Part shown: piece after piece, positions 51,435 through 60,290 of the stretch
How the letters are laid out: the number at the start of each line of letters is the position of its first letter
Position numbering within the stretch: the stretch's first letter is position 1
NCBI GenBank assembly: GCA_023663725.1
Contig: JAMPGX010000003.1
Span: 1 to 64,000 of the forward strand
DNA: 64,000 nucleotides
Source of the DNA: a bacterium
GTDB lineage: Bacteria; Bacillota; Clostridia; Lachnospirales; Lachnospiraceae
Direction of reading: 5' to 3'
Notes under the pieces: model-generated
The model's database searches: none
What the model was told of the DNA's origin: nothing
Seen by the model: only the letters and a program-made list of their open reading frames with translations
Position numbers and translations under genes: made by a program

Positions 51435-53190
51435 AAAAGAAAAAAGATATACATTTTCCGCTATAAAGCAAACCCATAATATTGCTTTGGCTTCCAATAA
51501 AAAGCTGTATATTCTGTATATTACTTTATGTTTGATTTCTACTGGCAGCACGTTTGTTGCTTTGGCGGCCATCCAATATTCAACATCCGGCGCCTATCGT
51601 CTTTTTTTTGAACAGGCGGAACTGACAGATGTATGCAACGGGGTACTTCTCTTTTCTCTTGCTGCAATTTTGTTCCGATTTGTCAGAATAGCACAAAACA
51701 GCACATTCAACAAGTTGTCATTGGATATGAAACGGTATTTCGAATATACAATAAATGACAAGCTAAGCAGCATTCGCTGGGATTATTACGAAACGCATGA
51801 AACCAATATAAATATCTATACAGTCCGCACGAAGTCTTTACAGGCTGTTATGAGAACATTGCAAAGCATTGTATCTTATTTGACTGCGATTCCATACATT
51901 ATTATATATAGTTACTATTTATTCCAAATAAATGTGTTTGCAGTTGTGATTTATGTTGTTCTGCTAATTGTTGTAAACTGTACTGTAGGAAAAAGGCTCA
52001 ATTCGATCTGGAAACTGTGGGATGAGGCACAAGCATACCAGCAACGTGAAAAATATTTTATAAGTTTGACCGGAGATAAGATTACGCATCAGGAATACAG
52101 GCATAATCGTCTGTTTGGATATTTATCTCACAAATGGTCGGAGCTTTTTGATTGTGAATATAAAGTAAATATGAAAATTTATTGGCACTATGAAATTCGT
52201 TTACAGACTGCCAGGTTCATTTTAAATCTCCCCTACATCCTTATGATGATTCTTACCGCTTATGAAATTATCATAGGAAAACATGAGATTGGATTTCTTT
52301 TGTTAGCCAATCGCTTATTCAATAATATTATAGATACTTATATGTCTGTTCAAAATTCAATTATGATAAATCAGACAGAAAGCAAATATCTAAAACTGTT
52401 GACAGATGTTATGTCATACGAAACAGTAGAGCCTGCGTTGGAAAAATATAAGGAAACTGATATTCATGTAAAAGATGTATCATTTGTCTATCCACAGTCA
52501 CAAAGGAACGCTCTGGATCATTTGACAGTTTCCATCAGGCATGGCGAAAAAATAGCTATTGTCGGAGTAAACGGAAGCGGTAAAACGACTTTCTGCAATT
52601 TATTAATGGGATTAACAGATCAGTTCAGTGGATCAATCGTTGATAAAGAAGGCGCACTTGATCTTGGTAAATCTGTCACTTGTATCATACAGGACTTTTC
52701 GCAGTATTAAATGACTATTCGGGAAAACATCGAAATGGGGGATGTGGATAAAGATTTCACAGATGATGAAATTATAGATTTACTTGAGAAAGTTGGGCTC
52801 AAGGAGTATGTCATGTCATTAGCGCAGGGAATCGATACGCCATTGGGACAGCTTGATGAAGGAGTGGAGCTTTCAAAAGGCCAGTGGCAGCGTCTTGCAA
52901 TTGCAAGATTGTTGGCCAACCCGAAAGCGACAATATGGATATTGGATGAGCCAACGGCGTATTTAGATCCTATGTCGGAAATAGATCTTTATAATTTAAT
53001 TTATCAATTATCCGGCTCTCGGACTGTAATATTTATTTCTCATCGTTTGGGATTTGCCAGGAAAGCAAATCGAATTCTTGTATTTGAAAATGGACATATT
53101 GTAGAGGAAGGAACACACGAAAAATTATTGAAACAAGACGGAATATATGCTGGCATGTATGCAAATCAATTGAATTGGTATACGAATTAA
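51403..53190 (+). pseudogene. ABC exporter subunit 2, interrupted by one in-frame stop
   Basis: A 595-codon half-transporter. Membrane region about 30-300, Walker A IVGVNGSGKTTFCN, Q-loop CIIQDFSQY, then TAA at 52708-52710. The same frame resumes at once with ATG (MTIRENIEMGDVDKDF), and signature ELSKGQWQRLAIARL, Walker B IWILDEPTAYLDP and ISHRLG follow to 53190. A single C-to-T change (CAA to TAA) explains the stop. The break falls between Walker A and the signature motif. Possible outcomes: inactivation, readthrough, or restart at the ATG to give a split NBD. The start is uncertain (51403 or 51427). Confidence 0.75.
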
Positions 53191-53277
53191 GAATATGGGC
53201 CTGCAAATAAATAGTCGGGCCAACGGTTCGGTGAAACTATAAATGAAGGTCCACTTTATGATAAAGATGGGTTAGAA

Positions 53278-53436
53278 TTACCGGTAACTCCTCTGCCCCT
53301 TTTGGCAGCTCTCCATAGGCTCATGAAGAATATTCTCCTCCATCCCTTCCATTGTGAATGAAATATCCTTTGGCGGGAACAATTCTTCCAACAAGCGCTC
53401 TATATGCTCCCTGATCTGTGCCGCCATTCCTGTCAT
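53278..53436 (-). pseudogene. Small unrecognised minus-strand fragment
   Basis: A 52-residue frame reads MAAQIREHIERLLEELFPPK then DISFTMEGMEENIL. It looks like real coding sequence by composition. It stops soon after and has no clear RBS. I cannot name it; it may be an N-terminal remnant. The remainder of 53191-53576 has no other gene I can support. Confidence 0.3.
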
Positions 53437-53576
53437 TTTCAGTACACAATATTATATTTTTTCGCTTATTTTCGTTCAATCTCTTTATAAACATCATGTA
53501 GATATTTCTTATGACTCTGAAAAGGCAAGGACGTCAAAACGCTTTACTGTTTCGGAATATCTAAAAATTGTTCCAA

Positions 53577-53605
53577 TTGACTTTGCCACGGTATACCGAT
53601 ATACT
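53577..53605 (+). promoter_or_regulatory. Promoter of the XRE remnant, possibly serving the GH127 operon
   Basis: TTGACT (53577-53582), 17-base spacer, TATACT (53600-53605). The next intact gene downstream is the GH127 gene, 283 bases away. Confidence 0.55.
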
Positions 53606-53628
53606 GAGTAGTAAAAGAAGGGTCATAA

Positions 53629-53884
53629 ATGAATGTGAATGAATTGATGGAGCAGAAGGCAGTCACAAAATGCAAGCTTTCTCAAAACATGCGAAGACAG
53701 TGCATAAGATTGCGGAGGCACTTTATCCATCTGGCATTTTGGCAGCGGCTCTTGTATCTGGCAGCGATGTGCCGAAAGCAAAAGCATTGCAAGAGGCAAT
53801 CCCTGCGGAAATTATTCTGATTGGTGGGGCTGTCAGCGAAAAATGCTCCCAAGCGATAACGAAAAAGAGTAAGGAAGGAGAACA
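53629..53884 (+). pseudogene. Decayed XRE-type regulator
   Basis: It starts MNVNELMEQKAVTKCKLSQN, the typical opening of small XRE HTH proteins (MNVNELMEKKxMTKYxLAK). The frame then shifts near 53670, and the other frame supplies KTVHKIAEALYPSGILAA, as expected for the later helix of that fold. The recognition helix between them is missing. The end of the fragment abuts the GH127 RBS, so a deletion may have brought its promoter next to the sugar genes. Confidence 0.45.
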
Positions 53885-53887
53885 CAG

Positions 53888-56107
53888 ATGAACAGACAGG
53901 ATTTCAGTATGCCCGTGGAACTGAAGCATATCCAGGTGACGGATGCCTTTTGGCACAGGGAGCAGGAGCTGGTGCGCACGCAGGTGCTTCCCTACCAGTG
54001 GGAGGCACTGAACGATCGGGTCGAGGGGGCGGCTCCCAGCTACTGTATGCGCAATTTTCAGGTGGCGGGCCGCATGATGAGGGAAAAGAGGGACAGAGGG
54101 GCGGCTTATGCGGCGCCTGTCTATACGTTTCGGGGCTTTGAGGCTCTTCCGGAGGATCCGGCTCACCCCGATGAGGATAAATTCTACGGCTTTGTGTTCC
54201 AGGACACGGATTTCTCCAAATGGATAGAGGCGGTGGCCTACTCTCTGATGCAGCATCCCGATCCCGCATTGGAAAAGACGGCGGACGAGGCCATAGACAT
54301 CGTCTGCGCCGCCCAGCTGGAGAACGGCTATCTGGATACCTACTATATTATCAACGGGATGGACAGGGCTTTCACCAACCTGCGCGAACACCATGAGCTG
54401 TACTGCCTGGGGCATCTGGTGGAGGGCGCCGTGGCCTATTATCAGGCCACCGGCAAGGACAAGCTGCTGTGCGCCGCAGAGCGGTTCGCGGATTACTGCT
54501 GCCAGGTCTTCGGCCCGGAGCCCGGGCAGCTGAAGGGCTATCCTGGCCATGAGATCGCGGAGATGGCGCTGGTGCGGCTGTGGGAGGAGGACAATCAGGG
54601 AAAATATCTGGAGCTGGCAAAGTTTTTCCTGAATCAGAGAGGGAAGCAGCCCTATTACTTTGAGCAGGAGGAAAAAGAGCGGGCGGCTCACGACGGACAG
54701 CCCTACAGGAATACCACCGACAACGCCTATCATCAGGCCCATCTGCCTGTGCGGGAGCAGTCTGAAGCCGTGGGCCATGCGGTGCGGGCGATGTATCTGT
54801 ACAGCGGCATGGCGGATGTGGCCAGAGAGTGTGAGGACGAGGCTCTTGTGGCGGCCTGTGAGCGTCTGTGGGATAATGTGACCAGGGAGAAACTGTATGT
54901 GACCGGCGGCGTGGGAGCCACCCATATGGGGGAGGCGTTCTCCTTTAACCATGATCTGCCCAACGACACGGCCTACTCCGAGACCTGCGCCGCCATCGGC
55001 CTCGTGTTCTGGGCCAGGCGGATGCTACAGCTAAAGCCACGGGGACAATACGGGGATGTGATGGAGCTGGCTCTGTACAATACAGTGCTGGCTGGCATGG
55101 CGCTGGACGGCAAGAGCTTTTTCTATGTCAATCCGCTGGAGGTGGTTCCCGAGGCCTGCCACAGAGACGCCCGAAAGTTCCACGTCAAGAGCGTGCGGCA
55201 GAAGTGGTTCGGCTGCGCCTGCTGCCCGCCCAACATTGCCCGTCTGGTCGGCTCGGTGGCCGCTTACGCTTACACGGAGTCGGACTGCTGCCCCGCGCCG
55301 CGCTCACAGGAGGGTTCTTCCGCGTTGGAAAACAGCGCGCAGGAAATGCCGGACAGGAAGGCTGTAGATACTCTGTGGATACATCTGTATATGGGCAGCG
55401 TGCTGTCCAAGCAGGTATGGGTAAGCGATAAATTGCAGGAAAAGAAGACGCTGGATATCAAGGTGGAGTCACAGCTCCCCTGGGAGGGGAAGGTGCAGGT
55501 ATCGCTGCGCGGCGATCAGGTGCCCTGCAGACTGGCTTTCCGGATTCCCAGCTGGAGCGATGGCATCAAGGTAAGCTATCGCTGCGGCGGCAGAGAGGGG
55601 CAGGCGGTGATAGATGCCCAGGGACTTACCGTCACGGCGGCAGCGAATCAGAGTGTTCAGCCCGAAATGGTATCCTATCGGGACGGCTATCTGTACATAG
55701 AAGGAACCTGGCAGGATGGGGACGAGGTGAATCTGGAGATGGAGATGCCGGTGCGGATTCTGGAGGCGGACCCCAGAGTGCGGGAGGATATCGGCAAGGT
55801 TGCCATCGCCCGAGGCCCTATCGTGTATTGTCTGGAGGAAGCGGATAACGGCAAGGATCTCCATCTGTGCCGTCTGGATCTGCAGACCCTCAGCCCCACG
55901 GATATCCAGACGGAGACGACGCAGGAGCTGGGCCATCCCATGACCGTGCTGAAGGTGCCCGGCAAACGCCTGATCCCGTCAGAGAGCGGAGCGCTGTACC
56001 GCGCTGCCCAGCCTGTCAGGGAGGAGGACGTCACCCTGCGCATGATTCCCTACTACGCATGGAACAACCGCGGAGAGGGCGAGATGAGCGTGTGGGTGAG
56101 GAGATAA
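53888..56107 (+). CDS. GH127 beta-L-arabinofuranosidase
   Basis: A 739-residue cytoplasmic glycoside hydrolase, near HypBA1 of Bifidobacterium in length plus an extra stretch. The zinc/catalytic site is present: Glu365 and Cys367 in AYSETCAAIG and Cys445-Cys446 in GCACCPPNIAR, matching the Glu, Cys, Cys, Cys set of GH127. The (alpha/alpha)6 barrel covers the first two thirds, and beta-rich domains follow. A short Ser/Glu-rich insert (APRSQEGSSALENSAQE) breaks the region after the Cys pair. AAGGAGAA lies upstream. Being without a signal peptide, it would act on imported arabinosides. It starts a sugar catabolic run. Confidence 0.88.
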   Translation: MNRQDFSMPVELKHIQVTDAFWHREQELVRTQVLPYQWEALNDRVEGAAPSYCMRNFQVAGRMMREKRDRGAAYAAPVYTFRGFEALPEDPAHPDEDKFYGFVFQDTDFSKWIEAVAYSLMQHPDPALEKTADEAIDIVCAAQLENGYLDTYYIINGMDRAFTNLREHHELYCLGHLVEGAVAYYQATGKDKLLCAAERFADYCCQVFGPEPGQLKGYPGHEIAEMALVRLWEEDNQGKYLELAKFFLNQRGKQPYYFEQEEKERAAHDGQPYRNTTDNAYHQAHLPVREQSEAVGHAVRAMYLYSGMADVARECEDEALVAACERLWDNVTREKLYVTGGVGATHMGEAFSFNHDLPNDTAYSETCAAIGLVFWARRMLQLKPRGQYGDVMELALYNTVLAGMALDGKSFFYVNPLEVVPEACHRDARKFHVKSVRQKWFGCACCPPNIARLVGSVAAYAYTESDCCPAPRSQEGSSALENSAQEMPDRKAVDTLWIHLYMGSVLSKQVWVSDKLQEKKTLDIKVESQLPWEGKVQVSLRGDQVPCRLAFRIPSWSDGIKVSYRCGGREGQAVIDAQGLTVTAAANQSVQPEMVSYRDGYLYIEGTWQDGDEVNLEMEMPVRILEADPRVREDIGKVAIARGPIVYCLEEADNGKDLHLCRLDLQTLSPTDIQTETTQELGHPMTVLKVPGKRLIPSESGALYRAAQPVREEDVTLRMIPYYAWNNRGEGEMSVWVRR

Positions 56108-56192
56108 CGAATATAATATGCCAATGACGAATTTAACAGTTTTTCTCTGGGAAAATGTGCATAATTCCGAAAATGCAAAAGCAATATTGATT

Positions 56193-56220
56193 TTGTGCGA
56201 AAAAACGAGTATGCTATAAG
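56193..56220 (+). promoter_or_regulatory. Possible promoter of the kinase gene
   Basis: TTGTGC (56193-56198), 16-base spacer, TATAAG (56215-56220), in the 239-base gap before the sugar kinase. Confidence 0.4.
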
Positions 56221-56346
56221 TAACGTGCTCAAGCGCATCGCAGTGTCAAAAGGACTGAAGCTGCGGCGTGCAAATCAGCGTGAGAATACAGGTACAGTGG
56301 GAGTTTGGCAGCAGTCAGGCTCCGTGTGTGCGGAAAAGAGGTAGAC

Positions 56347-57816
56347 ATGTTATACATCGGTATTGATTTAGGTACATCGGCGGTAAAGCTGCTGCTGATG
56401 GACAGTCAGGGCAAGATTCAGAACATTGTGTCCCGGGAGTATCCCATCTATTTTCCCAATCCGGGCTGGTCGGAGCAGAAGCCCGAGGACTGGTATGAGC
56501 AGACGATGCTCGGCATCGAGGAGCTGCTCAGGGACGCGGACAAGAGCCAGGTGGCGGGCATCAGCTTCGGAGGCCAGATGCACGGACTGGTGATTCTGGA
56601 CAGGGACGACAATGTGATCCGTCCTGCATTATTGTGGAACGACGGGCGTACATATGAAGAGTGCGATTATCTCAACAATGTGATCGGCAAGGAGAAGCTG
56701 TCGGAGTATACGGCCAACATTTCCTTTACCGGATTTACCGCCCCCAAGATTCTGTGGGTGAAAAACAAGGAGCCGGAGAACTTCGCCAGGATTGCCAAGA
56801 TCATGCTGCCCAAGGACTACATCGCCTACAAGCTGACCGGCGTACACTGCACGGACGTGTCCGACGCCTCCGGTATGCTGATCTTTGACGTGAAGAACCG
56901 GAAGTGGTCCAAGGAGATGTGCGAGATCTGCGGTATCACGGAGGACCAGCTGGCAACCTGCTACGAGAGCTATGAGTCCGTGGGCTGTGTGCTGCCCGAG
57001 ATCGCGGACAAACTGGGTATCCCCCACACGGTCAAGGTGGCGGCGGGCGCAGGCGACAACGCGGCGGCGGCTGTGGGCACCGGCACCGTGGGCGACGGCA
57101 TGTGCAATATCTCCCTGGGTACCAGCGGAACCATCTTTATCTCTTCCAGGAATTTCGGCGTGGACAAATACAACGCGCTCCACTCTTTTGCACACGCGGA
57201 CGGCAGCTATCACCTGATGGGCTGTATGCTCAGCGCCGCCAGCTGCAACAAGTGGTGGATGGATGAAATCATCGGCACCAAGGACTATGCGGCGGAGCAG
57301 AAGGCCATTGAAAAGCTGGGCGAGAACCATGTGTACTTCCTGCCCTACCTGATGGGCGAGCGCTCCCCTCACAACAATCCCAACGCCAGAGGCACCTTTA
57401 TCGGCATGACCATGGATACCACGAGGGCCGATATGACCCAGGCCGTGCTGGAGGGCGTGGCTTTTGCTCTGAGGGATTCCTTTGAGGTGGCGAGGTCCTT
57501 GGGCATCAAGATCGAGCGCACCAAGATCTGCGGCGGCGGAGCCAAGAGCCCTCTGTGGAAAAAGATGATCGCCAACATCCTGAACCTGAAGGTGGACGTG
57601 ATCGAGAGCGAGGAGGGACCTTCCCTGGGCGGCGCTATGCTGGCGGCGGTGGCCTGCGGCGAGTTTGAAAGTGTGGAGGAGGCGGCGGCTAAGATCGTCA
57701 AGGTCGTGGATACCGTGGAGCCCGACCCCGAGCTGGTGGCAAAATACGACGAGCGCTACGCCCAGTTCAAGGAGATCTATCCGGCCTGCAAGCCGTTGTT
57801 TGAGATCATCAAGTAA
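56347..57816 (+). CDS. xylB: Xylulokinase-type FGGY sugar kinase
   Basis: A 489-residue FGGY kinase that phosphorylates a pentulose. MLYIGIDLGTSAVKLLLMD is the N-terminal phosphate motif; ISFGGQMHGLVILD, LWNDGRT, AAGAGDNAAAAVGTG (catalytic Asp) and the C-terminal ICGGGAKSPLWKKM follow. The sequence is closest to XylB. In this operon it lies with a GH127 enzyme and an isomerase of the fucose/arabinose group, so the in vivo substrate could be a ketopentose derived from arabinose. The start at 56347 has AAAGAGGT upstream. Confidence 0.9.
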   Translation: MLYIGIDLGTSAVKLLLMDSQGKIQNIVSREYPIYFPNPGWSEQKPEDWYEQTMLGIEELLRDADKSQVAGISFGGQMHGLVILDRDDNVIRPALLWNDGRTYEECDYLNNVIGKEKLSEYTANISFTGFTAPKILWVKNKEPENFARIAKIMLPKDYIAYKLTGVHCTDVSDASGMLIFDVKNRKWSKEMCEICGITEDQLATCYESYESVGCVLPEIADKLGIPHTVKVAAGAGDNAAAAVGTGTVGDGMCNISLGTSGTIFISSRNFGVDKYNALHSFAHADGSYHLMGCMLSAASCNKWWMDEIIGTKDYAAEQKAIEKLGENHVYFLPYLMGERSPHNNPNARGTFIGMTMDTTRADMTQAVLEGVAFALRDSFEVARSLGIKIERTKICGGGAKSPLWKKMIANILNLKVDVIESEEGPSLGGAMLAAVACGEFESVEEAAAKIVKVVDTVEPDPELVAKYDERYAQFKEIYPACKPLFEIIK

Positions 57817-57876
57817 CAACCATATATTAACGCGGTATCGCGGGCTGGGCCTGGGATACGCAGAAAAGAGGAAACC

Positions 57877-58515
57877 ATGAAAATATTACCTATCACAGAC
57901 CCTGCTTTCCGCAAATATGGACGGCAGATCACCAATGTGGACCTGACGGAGCTGGTGGAGGCGCTGAGCAAGCAGCCAGTGCCCGAGGGCGTGGTGTATG
58001 AGCCCAGTGTGGAGGCTCTGGAGGCAACGTCCGCCATGGCCGCGCTGACGACGGCAACCTTCGGCGAGCTGCCGATTCAGATCGGTTACTGCAACGGCCA
58101 CAACGAACTGCTCAATGCGGTGGAGTACCACAGGAACAGCGAGCTGAATATCGCCGCTACCGATGCAATCCTGATCGTGGGTATGCAGCAGGACATCGAG
58201 GAGGATTTCACTTATGACACCGCCAAGATGGAGGCGTTTCTGCTTCCTGCGGGTACGGGCGTGGAGATCTATGCCACCACGCTGCACTATGCGCCCTGCG
58301 GTGTGAACGGCGCTGGATTCCAGGTGGCTATCGTGCTGCCCAAGGGAACGAACTATCCTTTGGATAAAGCACACGCGGATTTGTCTGTGGCCACCACCAA
58401 TGAGGACGCGCTGATCACCGCCAAGAATAAATGGCTGATCGGTCATGCGGAGGGCGGACTGGACGCAGGCAGTTATATCGGATTAAAGGGAAAGAACTTG
58501 AATGTGAACGAGTGA
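57877..58515 (+). CDS. DUF4867 family protein
   Basis: A 212-residue protein of DUF4867, typically found in sugar operons beside fucose/arabinose isomerases. The sequence is beta-rich and cupin-like in look (FTYDTAKMEAFLLPAGTGVE, YATTLHYAPCGVNGAGF, VAIVLPKGTNYPLDK). Possible roles are sugar binding, mutarotation or lyase activity; none is proven. AAGAGG precedes the ATG. The gap of 60 bases before it contains CGCGGTATCGCGGGC, a near-match to a motif upstream of the Rrf2 gene at 47120. Confidence 0.8.
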   Translation: MKILPITDPAFRKYGRQITNVDLTELVEALSKQPVPEGVVYEPSVEALEATSAMAALTTATFGELPIQIGYCNGHNELLNAVEYHRNSELNIAATDAILIVGMQQDIEEDFTYDTAKMEAFLLPAGTGVEIYATTLHYAPCGVNGAGFQVAIVLPKGTNYPLDKAHADLSVATTNEDALITAKNKWLIGHAEGGLDAGSYIGLKGKNLNVNE

Positions 58516-58580
58516 TGCGCTATAATGAAATAGAGAGTGCGCAAAATATATTCAAATAAAAGAAATAGGAGGAAAGTACA

Positions 58581-60065
58581 ATGAACAATGCACCCAAAGT
58601 AAAGATCGGTATTGTGGCTGTAAGCCGCGACTGCTTCCCCGAGAGCCTGTCTGTGAACAGGAGAAAGGCTCTGGTAGCAGCTTACAAGGCCAAATATGAT
58701 GAGACCGATATCTACGAGTGCCCCATCTGTATCGTGGAGAGCGAGATACATATGGTACAGGCTCTGGAGGATGTGAAGAAGAACGGCTGTAACGCGCTGT
58801 GTGTGTATCTGGGCAACTTTGGCCCCGAGATCTCCGAGACCCTGCTGGCCAAGCATTTTGACGGCCCTTCCATCTTTGTGGCTGCCGCTGAGGAGAGCCA
58901 GGCTGATCTGATGGATGGCAGAGGCGACGCCTACTGCGGTATGCTGAATGCCAGCTACAACCTGAAGCTGCGCAATATCAAGGCTTATATCCCTGAGTAC
59001 CCTGTGGGCACTGCCGAGGAGTGCGCGGATATGATCAATGAGTTCGTGCCTATCGCGAGAGCGATTGTGGGTCTCTCCGATCTGAAGATTATCTCTTTCG
59101 GCCCCAGACCGTTGAACTTCCTGGCCTGCAACGCACCGATCAAGCAGCTGTACAATCTGGGCGTGGAGATCGAGGAGAACTCCGAGCTGGATCTGTTCGA
59201 GGCATTTAACAAGCACGCAGGCGATGAGAGGATCCCTGCCAAGGTCGCTGAGATGGCTGAGGAGCTGGGCGCGGGCAACAAGAAGCCTGAAGTGCTGGAG
59301 AAGCTGGCTCAGTATGAGCTGACATTGCTCGACTGGGTGGAGGCACACAGAGGCTATCGCAAGTATGTGGCTATCGCTGGCAAGTGCTGGCCTGCATTCC
59401 AGACGCAGTTTGGTTTCGTTCCCTGCTATGTGAACAGCCGTCTGACCGGCATGGGCATTCCCGTATCCTGTGAAGTGGATATCTACGGTTGCCTGTCCGA
59501 GTTCATCGGTACCTGTGTGAGCCAGGATGCCGTTACGCTGCTGGATATCAACAACTCCGTACCTGCGGATATGTTCAAGGAGTCCATCGAGGGCAAATTC
59601 CCTTACACCCACAAGGATACGTTCATGGGCTTCCACTGTGGCAATACCTGCTCCAAGAAGCTGGCCTTCTGCGAGATGAAATATCAGAAGATCATGGCCA
59701 GGAATCTGCCCATCGAGGTTACCAACGGTACTCTGGAGGGAGACATCGCTCCCGGCGAGATCACCTTCTACCGTCTGCAGTCCACCGCTGACTGCAAGCT
59801 GCGCGCTTACATCGCACAGGGCGAGGTGCTGAATGTACCTTCCAAGTCCTTCGGTTCCATCGGCGTGTTTGCAATCCCTGAGATGGGACGCTTCTATCGC
59901 CATGTGCTGATCGAGAAGAATTATCCTCATCACGGTGCGGTGGCGTTCGGTCACTTTGGCAAGGCGCTGTACGAGGTGTTCAAGTACATCGGCGTTCCGG
60001 TAGAAGATCTGAACTACAATCAGCCGAAGAGTCTGCCTTACCCTACGGAGAATCCGTTCTGCTAA
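58581..60065 (+). CDS. L-fucose/L-arabinose isomerase-family protein
   Basis: A 494-residue aldose-ketose isomerase family member. It shows ALCVYLGNFGPEISETLLAK, AAEESQADLMDGRGDAYC, PVSCEVDIYGCLSEFIGT (likely metal-binding Glu and Asp), TFMGFHCGNTC and AVAFGHFGKALYEVF (likely metal His). It resembles the AraA/FucI fold without being canonical AraA. With the GH127 enzyme and the FGGY kinase the simplest pathway is arabinose to ribulose to the phosphate. No RhaD/AraD epimerase is in the operon. GGAGGAAAG lies upstream. Codon use is highly biased (GAG, CTG), suggesting strong expression. Confidence 0.85.
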   Translation: MNNAPKVKIGIVAVSRDCFPESLSVNRRKALVAAYKAKYDETDIYECPICIVESEIHMVQALEDVKKNGCNALCVYLGNFGPEISETLLAKHFDGPSIFVAAAEESQADLMDGRGDAYCGMLNASYNLKLRNIKAYIPEYPVGTAEECADMINEFVPIARAIVGLSDLKIISFGPRPLNFLACNAPIKQLYNLGVEIEENSELDLFEAFNKHAGDERIPAKVAEMAEELGAGNKKPEVLEKLAQYELTLLDWVEAHRGYRKYVAIAGKCWPAFQTQFGFVPCYVNSRLTGMGIPVSCEVDIYGCLSEFIGTCVSQDAVTLLDINNSVPADMFKESIEGKFPYTHKDTFMGFHCGNTCSKKLAFCEMKYQKIMARNLPIEVTNGTLEGDIAPGEITFYRLQSTADCKLRAYIAQGEVLNVPSKSFGSIGVFAIPEMGRFYRHVLIEKNYPHHGAVAFGHFGKALYEVFKYIGVPVEDLNYNQPKSLPYPTENPFC

Positions 60066-60085
60066 TTAAGGCAAGCTGTGAAATT

Positions 60086-60122
60086 ACAGGCGGGGGCTTA
60101 TGCCTCCGCCTGTTTTGATTTA
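60086..60122 (+). terminator. Terminator of the sugar operon
   Basis: ACAGGCGGGGGC (60086-60097) pairs with GCCTCCGCCTGT (60102-60113) with one mismatch, then TTTGATTT. It starts 20 bases after the isomerase stop. Confidence 0.8.
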
Positions 60123-60215
60123 CTCTGACAGGGGCCGTTTTTTGTAGCTTCCCGACAGCCCAACGACAGGTCGGGCATTGTTCTGTAAAAAGTACAATAT
60201 ACCGATAAAAAAGCA

Positions 60216-60244
60216 TTGCACATTTGCCAGACTGCGCCTATACT
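60216..60244 (+). promoter_or_regulatory. Promoter of the MATE gene
   Basis: TTGCAC (60216-60221), 17-base spacer, TATACT (60239-60244). Confidence 0.6.
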
Positions 60245-60290
60245 CTCTAATTGGCAATGAAAACAGTGTCGTTTGAAGAGGGATAAGACT

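Noticed and set aside
60120-60290. Possible riboswitch before the MATE gene
   Set aside because: A promoter accounts for the region and I see no conserved riboswitch core, for example guanidine or c-di-GMP, that I could support.
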